Below are positions 8,722 through 17,345 of a DNA stretch of 64,000 nt, in pieces; the stretch's first letter is position 1, and every line of letters starts with the position of its first letter. The stretch covers positions 1 through 64,000 of the forward strand of contig CASWRE010000013.1 of assembly GCA_949471785.1 (NCBI GenBank), written 5' to 3'. This stretch comes from an uncultured Lachnospiraceae bacterium. Its GTDB lineage: Bacteria > Bacillota > Clostridia > Lachnospirales > Lachnospiraceae. The notes under the pieces are model-generated. The model ran no database searches. It saw only the letters and a list, made by a program, of their open reading frames with translations, and was not told the origin of the DNA. The position numbers were made by a program, and so were the translations under genes.

Positions 8722-9801
8722 ATGCAGATGACGTTTCGCTGGTATGGCGATGGGAATGACAGTATCACTCCGGAGACGATCAGACAGATTCCCGGTGTGA
8801 TCGGGCTGGTGTGGGCCCTGCACGATAAACAGGCCGGAGAAGTCTGGCAGACGGAGGAGATCGAGGCGGTGCGCAGCCGGATTGAGGGAGCGGGATTTAA
8901 CATGGACGTGGTGGAGAGTGTGAACGTGCATGACGATATCAAGATCGGCCGTTCCACCCGGGACAAATATATTGAGAATTACCGGAAGACTCTGCGCAAT
9001 CTGGCGAAATTCGGGGTCAAAGTGGTTACCTACAATTTTATGCCAATTTTTGACTGGACGAGGACGGACCTTTTTCATCCGCTGGAGGACGGGTCCACAG
9101 CGTTATTTTATGAGAAAAACCGGATTCAGGATGATTATAAAGCGATGGCGGATTATATTCTCCATAATCTCCACGGTATGACTTTCCCTGGCTGGGAGCC
9201 GGAGCGTATGGCGAAGCTGGACGAGCTTTTTGAGGCCTATCGCCCTGTGACCAGGGAAAAACTGTGGGAGAATCTGAAATATTTTCTGGAGGCCATTATG
9301 CCTGTCTGTCATGAGACGGGCATTAAGATGGCTATTCATCCGGATGATCCGCCCTGGGATATTTTTGGGATTCCGCGCCTTCTGTGCGATAAAGAATCCC
9401 TGGGGAGATTTCTGAAGATGGTGGATGATGAGTACAACTGTCTCTGCCTGTGTTCCGGCTCTCTGGGAGCCGATCCGAAAAATCATGTGGCGGATATGGT
9501 CCGCGCTTACTGTGACCGCATTGCCTTTGCCCACATCCGCAATGTACGCCATTATCCCAACGGGGATTTCACGGAAGCATCTCACCGGGACTGCGACGGG
9601 GATACGGGTATCCTGGAAATTGTAAGGGCATACCATGATTGCGGGTATACCGGGTATGTGCGGCCGGACCACGGGCGGCATATCTGGGGCGAGAAGTGCA
9701 GGCCTGGATATGGGCTGTATGACCGCGCCCTGGGGATTATGTATCTGTGGGGATGCTGGGATATGCTGGAAAGAGTAGAGGGCGGCCGTTCACAGAGGTG
9801 A
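8722..9801 (+). CDS. uxuA: Mannonate dehydratase
   Basis: A 359-residue enzyme that dehydrates D-mannonate to 2-keto-3-deoxygluconate in hexuronate breakdown. The start follows AGGAGGGG. The N-terminus MTFRWYGDGND, the barrel strand VVTYNFMPIFDWTRT and the metal/substrate motif HPDDPPW are diagnostic of UxuA. Length matches the family. Eighteen nucleotides separate it from the GH3 gene and 69 from the SDR gene that supplies its substrate. No uronate isomerase, KDG kinase or aldolase is in the window, so these must lie elsewhere. Confidence 0.95.
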   Translation: MQMTFRWYGDGNDSITPETIRQIPGVIGLVWALHDKQAGEVWQTEEIEAVRSRIEGAGFNMDVVESVNVHDDIKIGRSTRDKYIENYRKTLRNLAKFGVKVVTYNFMPIFDWTRTDLFHPLEDGSTALFYEKNRIQDDYKAMADYILHNLHGMTFPGWEPERMAKLDELFEAYRPVTREKLWENLKYFLEAIMPVCHETGIKMAIHPDDPPWDIFGIPRLLCDKESLGRFLKMVDDEYNCLCLCSGSLGADPKNHVADMVRAYCDRIAFAHIRNVRHYPNGDFTEASHRDCDGDTGILEIVRAYHDCGYTGYVRPDHGRHIWGEKCRPGYGLYDRALGIMYLWGCWDMLERVEGGRSQR

Positions 9802-9870
9802 TGACGGCGGCTGCCCGTGATCGGTGCTGGGAATATGATTAAGTTTTAGAGAAAGGAAGGTTGTGATTTT

Positions 9871-10716
9871 ATGATAGATTTACCGTATAATGTAAGTTTT
9901 AAAGGAAAAGTGGTTGTGGTGACAGGCGCCGGCGGGGTGCTGTGTGGGACTATGGTGCGGGCTTTTGCCCAGGCGGGGGCGAAAGTGGCCGCGTTGGATC
10001 TGAATGAGGATGCCGTGAAGAAACTGGCGGAAGAATGCAGGGCGGACGGCTTTGTGTGCGAGGGATACAGGGCGAATGTGCTGGAAGCGGAAGCCCTTGC
10101 GTCTGTACACGAGCTGGTGTTGCGGGATCTGGGCCCCTGTGATATATTGGTGAATGGGGCCGGAGGAAATAACCCGAAGGCGACCACGGATAATGAATAT
10201 CATCATGAAGCGGCGGAGGGACAGAAGACCTTTTTTGACCTGGACCCTGCCGGCGTGGACTTTGTGTTTAAGCTGAATTTCCAGGGAACACTGCTGCCGA
10301 CCCAGGTATTTGCTGGAGATATGGCCCGGAAAAGGCATGGATGTATTCTGAATGTGTCTTCCATGAACGCCTACATTCCGCTGACTAAGATTCCGGCCTA
10401 TTCCGGGGCGAAGGCGGCGGTTTCCAATTTTACCCAGTGGCTGGCCACCCACTTTGCGGGGACAGGTATCCGCTGTAATGCCATCGCGCCGGGATTTCTG
10501 GTCTCCAATCAGAACCGCGCGCTTTTGTTCAACGAGGATGGCAGTCCCACGGCCCGGTCGAAAAAGATTTTGAGCGGAACGCCGACGGGGCGTTTTGTGG
10601 AGAGCGAGGAGCTGCTTGGCGGTGTATTTTTCCTCTGTGACGACAAAGCCGCCAGTGCAATTACCGGCGTGATTCTGCCCATTGACGCCGGATTTGCCGC
10701 CTATTCCGGGGTATAG
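9871..10716 (+). CDS. uxuB: SDR-family D-mannonate oxidoreductase (fructuronate reductase type)
   Basis: A 281-residue short-chain dehydrogenase. The cofactor loop TGAGGVLCG lies near residue 17, with NGAGG and the serine in NVSSMNAY before the catalytic YSGAK (Tyr-x-x-x-Lys). It resembles the Bacillus SDR-type mannonate oxidoreductases that reduce fructuronate to mannonate; these are unrelated to the long-chain E. coli UxuB. Position directly behind uxuA supports this. A general 2-keto-gluconate-type reductase is the main alternative. It appears to be the last gene of the operon, though no clear terminator follows. Confidence 0.8.
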   Translation: MIDLPYNVSFKGKVVVVTGAGGVLCGTMVRAFAQAGAKVAALDLNEDAVKKLAEECRADGFVCEGYRANVLEAEALASVHELVLRDLGPCDILVNGAGGNNPKATTDNEYHHEAAEGQKTFFDLDPAGVDFVFKLNFQGTLLPTQVFAGDMARKRHGCILNVSSMNAYIPLTKIPAYSGAKAAVSNFTQWLATHFAGTGIRCNAIAPGFLVSNQNRALLFNEDGSPTARSKKILSGTPTGRFVESEELLGGVFFLCDDKAASAITGVILPIDAGFAAYSGV

Positions 10717-10888
10717 AAAAAAGCACGGGACAGGACGTTTGCAGTGAGCTCTTTGCATTGTATTTCATACAGATTACACATTTCTGTTTTTTAATGAAAA
10801 TAATTTTGTCGAATAACAGGGAAAGGGCAGGGGAACCGTTCGGCCGGTCCGGGCAGTTGCCGGATGATAAATACAGAGTGTGGAAAAA

Positions 10889-11572
10889 ATGAATGAAAAG
10901 ATACTGATTGCAGACGATGATGTAAGAATTAATGAATTATTGTGCGAGGATTTTTCCCAGGAGGGTTATGAGGTACTTGCTGTCTATGACGGTGAGATGC
11001 TGATTGAAACCATGGAAAAGGTACACGATATATGTCTGATTATTCTGGACGTGATGATGCCGGGCATGGATGGATGGGAGATCCTGGATTATGTAAAAAA
11101 GCATTTCAGTGTGAAGGTACTGATGCTTACGGCTCTGAGTGATGAGGATAGTGAAGTGCGCGGATTGCGCAGAGGCGCCGATGATTACGTAACCAAACCC
11201 TTTAAGAAGGCGATCCTTTTGGAGAGGGCCAAGAGGCTGATTCAGCAGAGGGCTTCGGAGCAGCAGGAAGAGCTTCGGTGCGGCGTTCTGCGTCTTTCCC
11301 AGGCGGAATGTAAAGTATACGACGGCCCCGCGGAGATACCCATGACCATGAAGGAATATCAGCTTTTGCTGTTGCTGATGCAGAACAGCAAAATCGTGTT
11401 AAAGAGGGATATCATTCTGGAAAAAATCTGGGGTTTTGACTATACGGGGAATGACCGCACGATCGATACCCATATCAAAATGCTCCGGCGTACACTGCGG
11501 GAAAACGGCGCGTACATCCGGACGATCCGCGGGATGGGATACTGCTTTGACGGGGAGGTGCAGAGGGGATGA
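10889..11572 (+). CDS. OmpR-family response regulator
   Basis: A 227-residue DNA-binding regulator. The receiver domain has the acidic cluster ADDD near residues 8-11, the phospho-acceptor Asp54 in LDVMMPGMDG, Thr in MLTALS and Lys in VTKPF. The winged-helix output domain follows and ends with IRTIRGMGYCF. ATG 10889 is preferred; a GTG nine bases earlier is also in frame, and neither has a strong ribosome binding site. It overlaps the kinase start as ATGA and forms a pair with it. The regulated genes are unknown; the operon starting at 13128 is the nearest downstream candidate. Confidence 0.9.
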   Translation: MNEKILIADDDVRINELLCEDFSQEGYEVLAVYDGEMLIETMEKVHDICLIILDVMMPGMDGWEILDYVKKHFSVKVLMLTALSDEDSEVRGLRRGADDYVTKPFKKAILLERAKRLIQQRASEQQEELRCGVLRLSQAECKVYDGPAEIPMTMKEYQLLLLLMQNSKIVLKRDIILEKIWGFDYTGNDRTIDTHIKMLRRTLRENGAYIRTIRGMGYCFDGEVQRG

Positions 11573-12977
11573 AAAAGACGCTGGGATTGAGGTCAAAAGT
11601 AATTTTGGCCTTTTTTTCGCTGTTCTGGGATGTATGGTCATGCTTGGCGCTTTCTGTCAGATAGCGCTGCGCTCTCTCATGGTATGGGATTCGAGGAAGC
11701 AGATGGAGAATTGCCTGACTGAGATCGAGCCGGTACAGGCAGAGGGATATCAGAAGGAAAGCCTGGAAAAAATCTGTTCAGATATTTATGATAAAGAGCT
11801 AATCTCCTTTTCGTTTTTTGAGAAAAGGGAGACGGGGGAGTATCGGCAGATTTTTTCTTCAAAATCTAACAATATAAGCCAGAAGGGAATCCAAAGGGCT
11901 TTTGAGGAATATCTGCAGGCCGGAATGGACCCTTATGTGGTGGAGCGGACAGATGATACCAATCAGATCAAGAGGCTGTATTTTATTAAGAAACTGGACG
12001 AAAGCCATTATGTGCTGATGAATAAATCTATTCGAGGCCTGGATCAGCTCGTTCGTCTGGTCACTACTTTCATTATGACCAGCGGAATCGTCATTGCGGT
12101 CATGGGATGCGTTTTGTGGATCTGTTTGACGCGGTCTTTTATGATGCAGATCATAAAGATCAGTTCCGTTACTAAGGATATTTCCGAGCTGAATTTTGAC
12201 CAGAAACTGAATTTTCGTGGGAAGGATGAGATCGGCGTGCTGGCCGAGTCGGTGGACGAGCTGTCAGATAAGCTGAAAGCGAGCATCGAAGGTATGCAGA
12301 GGGAACTGGAGAGGAGGAAAACGCTGATCCGCAATCTTACCCATGAGCTGCGCACGCCGTTGACCACCATACAGGGCTATGCGGAGAATTTGCAGTTGAT
12401 TTTTAAAGACAAACAGAAAGAAAGGCGGTTCTGCGATATCATTCTGGAAGAGTGCGAGGCCATGGATCATCTGGTGGAAGAAATGCTGGAATTGTCCAGG
12501 ATGGAAAAAGGAGAGAGCGCCTATGAGAAAGAAGATATGGATATAGAAGAAGTTTTCCGGAATATCCGGAGGCTGGCAAAGACCGTTTTTTCTCAGGCAG
12601 ATATAACGATTCGATCAGAACCGCAGGAGATATATGCCAACCGTCTGCTGCTGGAACGGGTGATTACGAATTATCTAAAAAATGCCGTCCAGTATGGCAG
12701 ACCCGCCGGAAAAATATGGGTGACGGGGGACAGAGAGGAGGAACATTATGTCATAGCCGTGACCAATGAGGGCGGTTCTCTTTCTCCGGATGACCAGGAA
12801 CGTATCTGGGAAGCCTTTTATAAAACGGATAAATCCAGAAAGCGCAGCGGCGGTTATGGCATCGGTCTGGCCATTGTGCAGGAAATTGCCCATATTCACG
12901 ACGCTCGTGTGGATGTATGCTGCGCAGAGGATAAAACGACATTTTATTTTAAAATGCCGGTGAAAAAGAGACTTTAA
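11569..12977 (+). CDS. Sensor histidine kinase with an apparent -1 frameshift at a T7 tract
   Basis: The kinase starts at ATG 11569 behind GGAGGTG, overlapping the regulator stop, and reads MKKTLGLRSKVILAFF. That frame ends at TAG 11662. The rest of the protein lies in the -1 frame from about 11611. There it continues as AVLGCMVMLGAFCQIAL, completing the first membrane helix. An eighth T in the run at 11611-11617 would restore one frame. The rest is intact: an extracellular sensor region, a second membrane helix, HAMP, the H-box NLTHELRTP (His codon 12342-12344), the N-box NYLKNAVQ and the G-box GGYGIGLAI. Possible causes are a sequencing or assembly slip, phase variation, slippery translation or mutation. 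An internal ATG at 11634 has no good ribosome binding site. Confidence 0.8.
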
Positions 12978-13027
12978 TTTAGAAATTTACTTATGCATTT
13001 CATATAGATTCCATATAGGCCCTTTAG

Positions 13028-13062
13028 AATACTGTCTGTTTCACACGGACAGTATTTTTTTG
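13028..13062 (+). terminator. Intrinsic terminator after the two-component pair
   Basis: ATACTGTC (13029-13036) pairs with GACAGTAT (13048-13055) and is followed by a run of seven T. It separates the kinase gene from the acyl-transfer operon, which therefore needs its own promoter. Confidence 0.8.
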
Positions 13063-13127
13063 CGAACCATACGGGATAAAACTGTTCCCATAAAGTTTAT
13101 ATCCGCTATACAGAGGAGAGCCGACTA

Positions 13128-13922
13128 TTGATATCTATTCAGAATGTGACTAAGTATTTTAAAAAAAATCATCTTCGGAAGGATGACACGGACGAGCGTT
13201 TCCGTGTATTGGATAATATTTCGCTTACGATTCAGGACGGTGAGTTCGTATCTTTTATCGGTCCGTCGGGCTGCGGAAAGTCCACACTGCTTCGTATGAT
13301 TGCCGGTCTTCTGGTGGCAGATAGAGGGAAGGTGCTGGTGGACGGCAGGGAGATAGAAGGCCCCGGCAGTGACCGGATGGTGGTGTTTCAGGATTATGTA
13401 TTGTTCCCCTGGATGAATGTGCGGAATAATATTGCCGCAGGATTGAAGATACGAAAAGAAAGCAGGGAGACTGTGGAGAAAAAGACTGCCTGGGCCATTG
13501 ATCTGGTAGGGCTCGGGGGATTTGAGAGATCCTACCCGCATCAACTGTCCGGCGGTATGAAACAGAGAGTTGCCATTGCCAGAGCTATCGTGATGAATCC
13601 CGATATTCTTCTCATGGACGAGCCCTTTGGCGCGCTGGATTCTTTTACCCGAATCAGTCTGCAGGAGGAGCTGATTCAGCTTTGTGATAAAAATCACTAT
13701 ACGACTTGTCTTGTGACCCATGATTGTGACGAGGCCGTGTATCTCTCCGACCGGATCGTGGTGTTTACCAGTTCGCCGGCCCGGGTACAGGAGATCATTC
13801 AGGTGGATCTGCCCAGACCCAGGGATCGGAACAGACCGGAATTTATTGAAATACGTAATCACATACTGCGGCTTGGAAGAATCCAGGCAAAGCAGCAGGA
13901 AAGGCAGGGCAGATGTTCATAG
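13128..13922 (+). CDS. ABC transporter ATP-binding protein, NitT/TauT type (acyl-transfer operon)
   Basis: A 264-residue ATPase subunit that begins with TTG at 13128, placed by AGAGGAG nine bases upstream. Walker A GPSGCGKST, signature HQLSGGMKQR and Walker B LLMDEPFGALD are intact, and LVTHDCDEAVYLSDR is the usual H-loop segment. It is the first gene of a tight six-gene run and overlaps the acyl-CoA ligase gene by 10 nt. It pairs with the binding protein at 15459 and the permease at 16533. Having the ligase gene inside the transporter gene set suggests that the imported compound is a carboxylic acid that is activated at once. Confidence 0.92.
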   Translation: MISIQNVTKYFKKNHLRKDDTDERFRVLDNISLTIQDGEFVSFIGPSGCGKSTLLRMIAGLLVADRGKVLVDGREIEGPGSDRMVVFQDYVLFPWMNVRNNIAAGLKIRKESRETVEKKTAWAIDLVGLGGFERSYPHQLSGGMKQRVAIARAIVMNPDILLMDEPFGALDSFTRISLQEELIQLCDKNHYTTCLVTHDCDEAVYLSDRIVVFTSSPARVQEIIQVDLPRPRDRNRPEFIEIRNHILRLGRIQAKQQERQGRCS

Positions 13923-15418
13923 AAAAAACGTTTCAGGATATGCTGGAAAAGCGGGCCGGGGAATGCGGAGAAAAACGTTTTATGGTGGAGCCGCTCTCAG
14001 GCGATACCATGACCTACCGGCAGTTGTATGAAGAGGCCGGGCAGATGGGAAAGAATTTGCGCTCCCGGGGGTTGGAAAAGGGAGAGGCCGTTCTCCTTTT
14101 GCTGGCCAACGGCCGCAATTTTATCGTGAGCTATTTTGGCTGCTGCTGCGGCGGGGGCGTGGCCATTCCGGTTAATACGGCCCTGAAAGCCGGGGAGATT
14201 GCCTATTTGATTCAGGATTCCCGGTGCAAATATATATTGACCACGGAGGAATTTGCGGATAATATCCTGAAAAAATCCCGGGAGCAGAGGGAGATACTGG
14301 ACAATGGTCTTTGGCTGTATACTTTGAAGGAAAAGGCTGTGTGCCGTCAGGCGGAACTGCCCGGGATGCGGGAGGAGGATTTGGCTATGATCCTGTATAC
14401 ATCGGGCACTACGGGGTCGCCCAAAGGCGTGATGCTTACCTGTCACAATCTTCTTTCTGAGGCCGGGAATATCTGTGAAGGGCACAGACTAGGACGGAAT
14501 GATACGGCGCTGTGTGTGCTGCCGTGGTTTCATATTAACGGTCTGGTGATTACGCTGCTTTCATCCATATTGGCGTGCGGCAGCATCGTGGTAACGCGGA
14601 AATTCAGCGTGACACATTTTTGGGAGTATATAGAAAAATATAGAGTAACCTGGTTCAGCGGTGTGCCCACCATGTATTCACATCTGCTGTCGAGGGGCCG
14701 GTGTGGAGATTACGATATCCGAAGCCTGCGGTTTGCCAGATCGGCTTCGGCGTCTCTTCCGGTAGCGGTGCTGGAAGCTTTTGAACGGGAATTCGGTGTG
14801 CCGGTCATTGAGTCCTATGGTATTACGGAGGGGGGCAGCCAGATTACGACGAATCCCCTGCCTCCAGGCGTACGCAAAGCCGGTTCCGTGGGACTGCCGG
14901 TGGGCTGCCGTATCCGTATTCTTGATGCAGACGGAGGGGAGCTGCCCTCCATGGAGACGGGAGAAGTGGTTATCCAGGGAGAAAATATCACGGAAGGATA
15001 TTTTCACAAACCGGAGGAAAATAAAGCCGCATTTGCCGGCGGCTGGTTCCACAGCGGTGATATGGGCTATATTGATGAGGACGGATATCTGTTTTTGACA
15101 GGGCGTCTCAAAGAGCTGATCAATCGGGCAGGAGAGAAATTTTCTCCCAGAGAAGTGGATGAAGTGGTTTATCAGATCCCGCAGGTGGAGCTGGCCGCCG
15201 CGGTGGGTGTACCGGATGCTGTCTATGGGGAAGAGACGGCGGTTTTCATCAAATTGAAGGAGGGGGTCTGCCTGTCGGAGCAGGAAGTGCTGACGTTTTG
15301 CAGGGAGCGTCTGGCTTATTATAAAGTCCCCAGATATGTTCGCTTTGTGAGAGAAATTCCCCAGGGGGGCAACGGCAAAATCCAGCGGTTGAAATTGTTG
15401 GAAATGTACGCTTTATAG
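13913..15418 (+). CDS. AMP-forming acyl-CoA synthetase (ANL superfamily)
   Basis: A 501-residue adenylate-forming ligase. The P-loop-like A3 motif YTSGTTGSPKG lies at residues 162-172, YGITEGG is the A5 motif, SGDMGYID the A7 motif and GRLKELI the hinge. Lys489 in GGNGKIQR is the adenylation lysine. Motif style resembles acyl-CoA or oxalyl-CoA ligases more than D-alanine ligase DltA, which usually has YTSGSTG. The enzyme would convert a free acid, ATP and CoA to acyl-CoA, AMP and pyrophosphate. Its gene lies between the ABC ATPase and binding-protein genes, upstream of MBOAT and SGNH genes. The acid is unknown. No acyl carrier protein gene is nearby, so CoA is the likely acceptor. Confidence 0.88.
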   Translation: MFIEKTFQDMLEKRAGECGEKRFMVEPLSGDTMTYRQLYEEAGQMGKNLRSRGLEKGEAVLLLLANGRNFIVSYFGCCCGGGVAIPVNTALKAGEIAYLIQDSRCKYILTTEEFADNILKKSREQREILDNGLWLYTLKEKAVCRQAELPGMREEDLAMILYTSGTTGSPKGVMLTCHNLLSEAGNICEGHRLGRNDTALCVLPWFHINGLVITLLSSILACGSIVVTRKFSVTHFWEYIEKYRVTWFSGVPTMYSHLLSRGRCGDYDIRSLRFARSASASLPVAVLEAFEREFGVPVIESYGITEGGSQITTNPLPPGVRKAGSVGLPVGCRIRILDADGGELPSMETGEVVIQGENITEGYFHKPEENKAAFAGGWFHSGDMGYIDEDGYLFLTGRLKELINRAGEKFSPREVDEVVYQIPQVELAAAVGVPDAVYGEETAVFIKLKEGVCLSEQEVLTFCRERLAYYKVPRYVRFVREIPQGGNGKIQRLKLLEMYAL

Positions 15419-15458
15419 CGGGCGGTTACATCATACGTAAGACAAAGGAGACGAATAT

Positions 15459-16517
15459 ATGCGTAAGAAAAAAACAGTTTGTATGATCATGGCGATGGGA
15501 CTGTTACTGGGAGGCTGCGGCGGCGCGTCTTCCCAGGCGGAGTCCGTCCTGTCTTCCCGATCGGCCGGCGTGCTGTCGGACGGGGATACGGGCGGGGAGG
15601 AAGAAGACAGATCCGGGGAAGCGTCGGAAAAGATGACCCTGCGGGTGGGGACGAATCTGGCCCTGGGTACGGCCACGCCTTATGTGTCCAGGGAACTGGG
15701 ATATTTTGACGACAGCGCTATTTCCATGGATCTGCTGGAGTTTTCGGACGGTTCCGCCCTGATGGAAGCCTTTGCGGCGGATGAGATGGATATCGCTTTC
15801 GTGGGGGTGGCTCCGGTGGCTACCTGGTATGCCAGGGGCGTGGGCCTTAAGATTGTCGCGGCGGCCAACGGCGGCGGTCATGTGCTGATGACGAGGGAGG
15901 ACACCGGAATTACCTCTGTAGCCGATCTTGCGGGAAAAACTGTAGCGGAACCCGGTATCGGTACGGTGACGGATGCCCTGCTCAGAGACAAAATCCTTCC
16001 GTCCGGCGGTCTGACGCCGGATGATATTACGGCGGTTCCCGGCATGAAGCCTGCCGATATGGCCAGTGTACTGGAGGTGACCCGGGAGGTGGATGCGATG
16101 ATCACATGGGAACCTTATGCGGCCCAGGCCGAGGCTGCCTATGACGATATACGGGTATTGTATGATTCTCCCGCTGTCATAAAGGAAGAAACAGGCAGTG
16201 ATTCTTTTTATCCGGTTAATGTGGTTATCGCTGCCCAGAAACTGATCGATGAACATCCGGAGGAATTGGCTGAATTTCTGGATATTTATAAAAAGACGGT
16301 GGATTACGTCAATACGGATGATTCCGCCAATGCCGTGCTGGCGGATATACTGAGTCTGGACGAGTCCATCGTAGAAAACGCCAGGAAACGGATCGATTAT
16401 AACTATGAAGTGGACGAGCAGGGGATCATGGACACGCTGCAGTGGTCTTACGATTTGCAATACATTGACGAGCTCCCCAGGGCTGAGGAGTTGATCGATA
16501 CATCCCTGCTGGGATAG
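15459..16517 (+). CDS. ABC transporter substrate-binding lipoprotein, NitT/TauT (SsuA) type
   Basis: A 352-residue lipoprotein with a basic start, a hydrophobic stretch and lipobox LLGGC (Cys near residue 21). A low-complexity acidic linker rich in Ser, Gly and Glu follows to about residue 60. The mature domain has the SsuA/NMT1 signature: LRVGTNLALGTATPYVSRELGYF, then AFAADEMDIAFVGVAP and DLAGKTVAEPGIGT. It would capture the substrate outside the membrane and hand it to the permease encoded 15 nt downstream. The fold recognises small anions or heterocycles; this sequence alone does not say which. Confidence 0.9.
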   Translation: MRKKKTVCMIMAMGLLLGGCGGASSQAESVLSSRSAGVLSDGDTGGEEEDRSGEASEKMTLRVGTNLALGTATPYVSRELGYFDDSAISMDLLEFSDGSALMEAFAADEMDIAFVGVAPVATWYARGVGLKIVAAANGGGHVLMTREDTGITSVADLAGKTVAEPGIGTVTDALLRDKILPSGGLTPDDITAVPGMKPADMASVLEVTREVDAMITWEPYAAQAEAAYDDIRVLYDSPAVIKEETGSDSFYPVNVVIAAQKLIDEHPEELAEFLDIYKKTVDYVNTDDSANAVLADILSLDESIVENARKRIDYNYEVDEQGIMDTLQWSYDLQYIDELPRAEELIDTSLLG

Positions 16518-16532
16518 TGTCAGGATAGAGGG

Positions 16533-17327
16533 ATGCGGAGTATGAATCAAAAACTTGTACTTTTTTTGCGGGGGTGTTTTTCTTTTGGCGTGCTTCTGAT
16601 TGTCTGGTCCATGGCTTCCCATACCGGTATTTTCGGAAGAGTCGAGGTGGATCGGGGACGTCTCTTGCTCCCCGATCCCGGCACGATGGCCGTGGAATTG
16701 TGGGAGAATATAAAGACGGGGTATCTTGTTTATAATATATGGGTGAGCTTATTGCGGGTAATGAAAGGTTTCTGCCTGGCCATCGCCATAGGCATGCCTA
16801 TCGGTATCCTCATGGGCATGAGCGAGACGATCCGCAATTTTCTTCACCCTGTTTTTCGTCTCTTCGCTCCGATCCCGGGAGCGGCCTGGGTGCCTTTGGC
16901 CATTCTCTGGTTTGGTCTGGGGGACGGCGCGGCGGTATTTATCATCACTATGGGAGCTTTGTCCCCCATCATTACGAATACCCTGCAGGGAGTTCTGGAG
17001 GTGGATGAGAAGCTGATCCAGGTGCTGCGGATCATGGATGCAGGGAGATGGCAGATCATAAAGTATTGCATTGTACCCAGTATTATTCCTTATCTGATCA
17101 GCGGTTTTCGATTGGGGCTGGGATTTGCCTGGCGTGCCGTAATCGCCGCGGAACTGGTGGGTGTGCCGGACGGTATGGGTTACGTGCTCAGCGTGGGGCG
17201 GAATACGGCGAATACGGCCATTACTCTGATCGTGATCCTTAGTCTGGGTGTGATTATGATGCTGATGGAGAATTTGTTTTTTACTCCTCTGGAGTGTTTT
17301 ACAGAAAATTGGAAATCCAGGGAATAA
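16533..17327 (+). CDS. ABC transporter permease, NitT/TauT type (acyl-transfer operon)
   Basis: A 264-residue membrane protein with about six hydrophobic segments. The ATP-coupling loop runs around VLRIMDAGRWQIIKYCIVPS and the end carries AELVGVPDGMGYVL, as in SsuC-type permeases. ATG 16533 or ATG 16542 could start it; the first has AGGA at good spacing. It follows the binding protein by 15 nt and precedes the MBOAT gene by 18 nt, so importer and acyltransferase genes are probably one transcript. Confidence 0.9.
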   Translation: MRSMNQKLVLFLRGCFSFGVLLIVWSMASHTGIFGRVEVDRGRLLLPDPGTMAVELWENIKTGYLVYNIWVSLLRVMKGFCLAIAIGMPIGILMGMSETIRNFLHPVFRLFAPIPGAAWVPLAILWFGLGDGAAVFIITMGALSPIITNTLQGVLEVDEKLIQVLRIMDAGRWQIIKYCIVPSIIPYLISGFRLGLGFAWRAVIAAELVGVPDGMGYVLSVGRNTANTAITLIVILSLGVIMMLMENLFFTPLECFTENWKSRE

Positions 17328-17345
17328 GGGGAGCAGTGACAAAAG

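Noticed and set aside
13913..15418. D-alanine ligase DltA as identity of the ANL enzyme
   Set aside because: The YTSGTTGSPKG motif and overall style fit acyl-CoA ligases better, and no DltC carrier gene is present.
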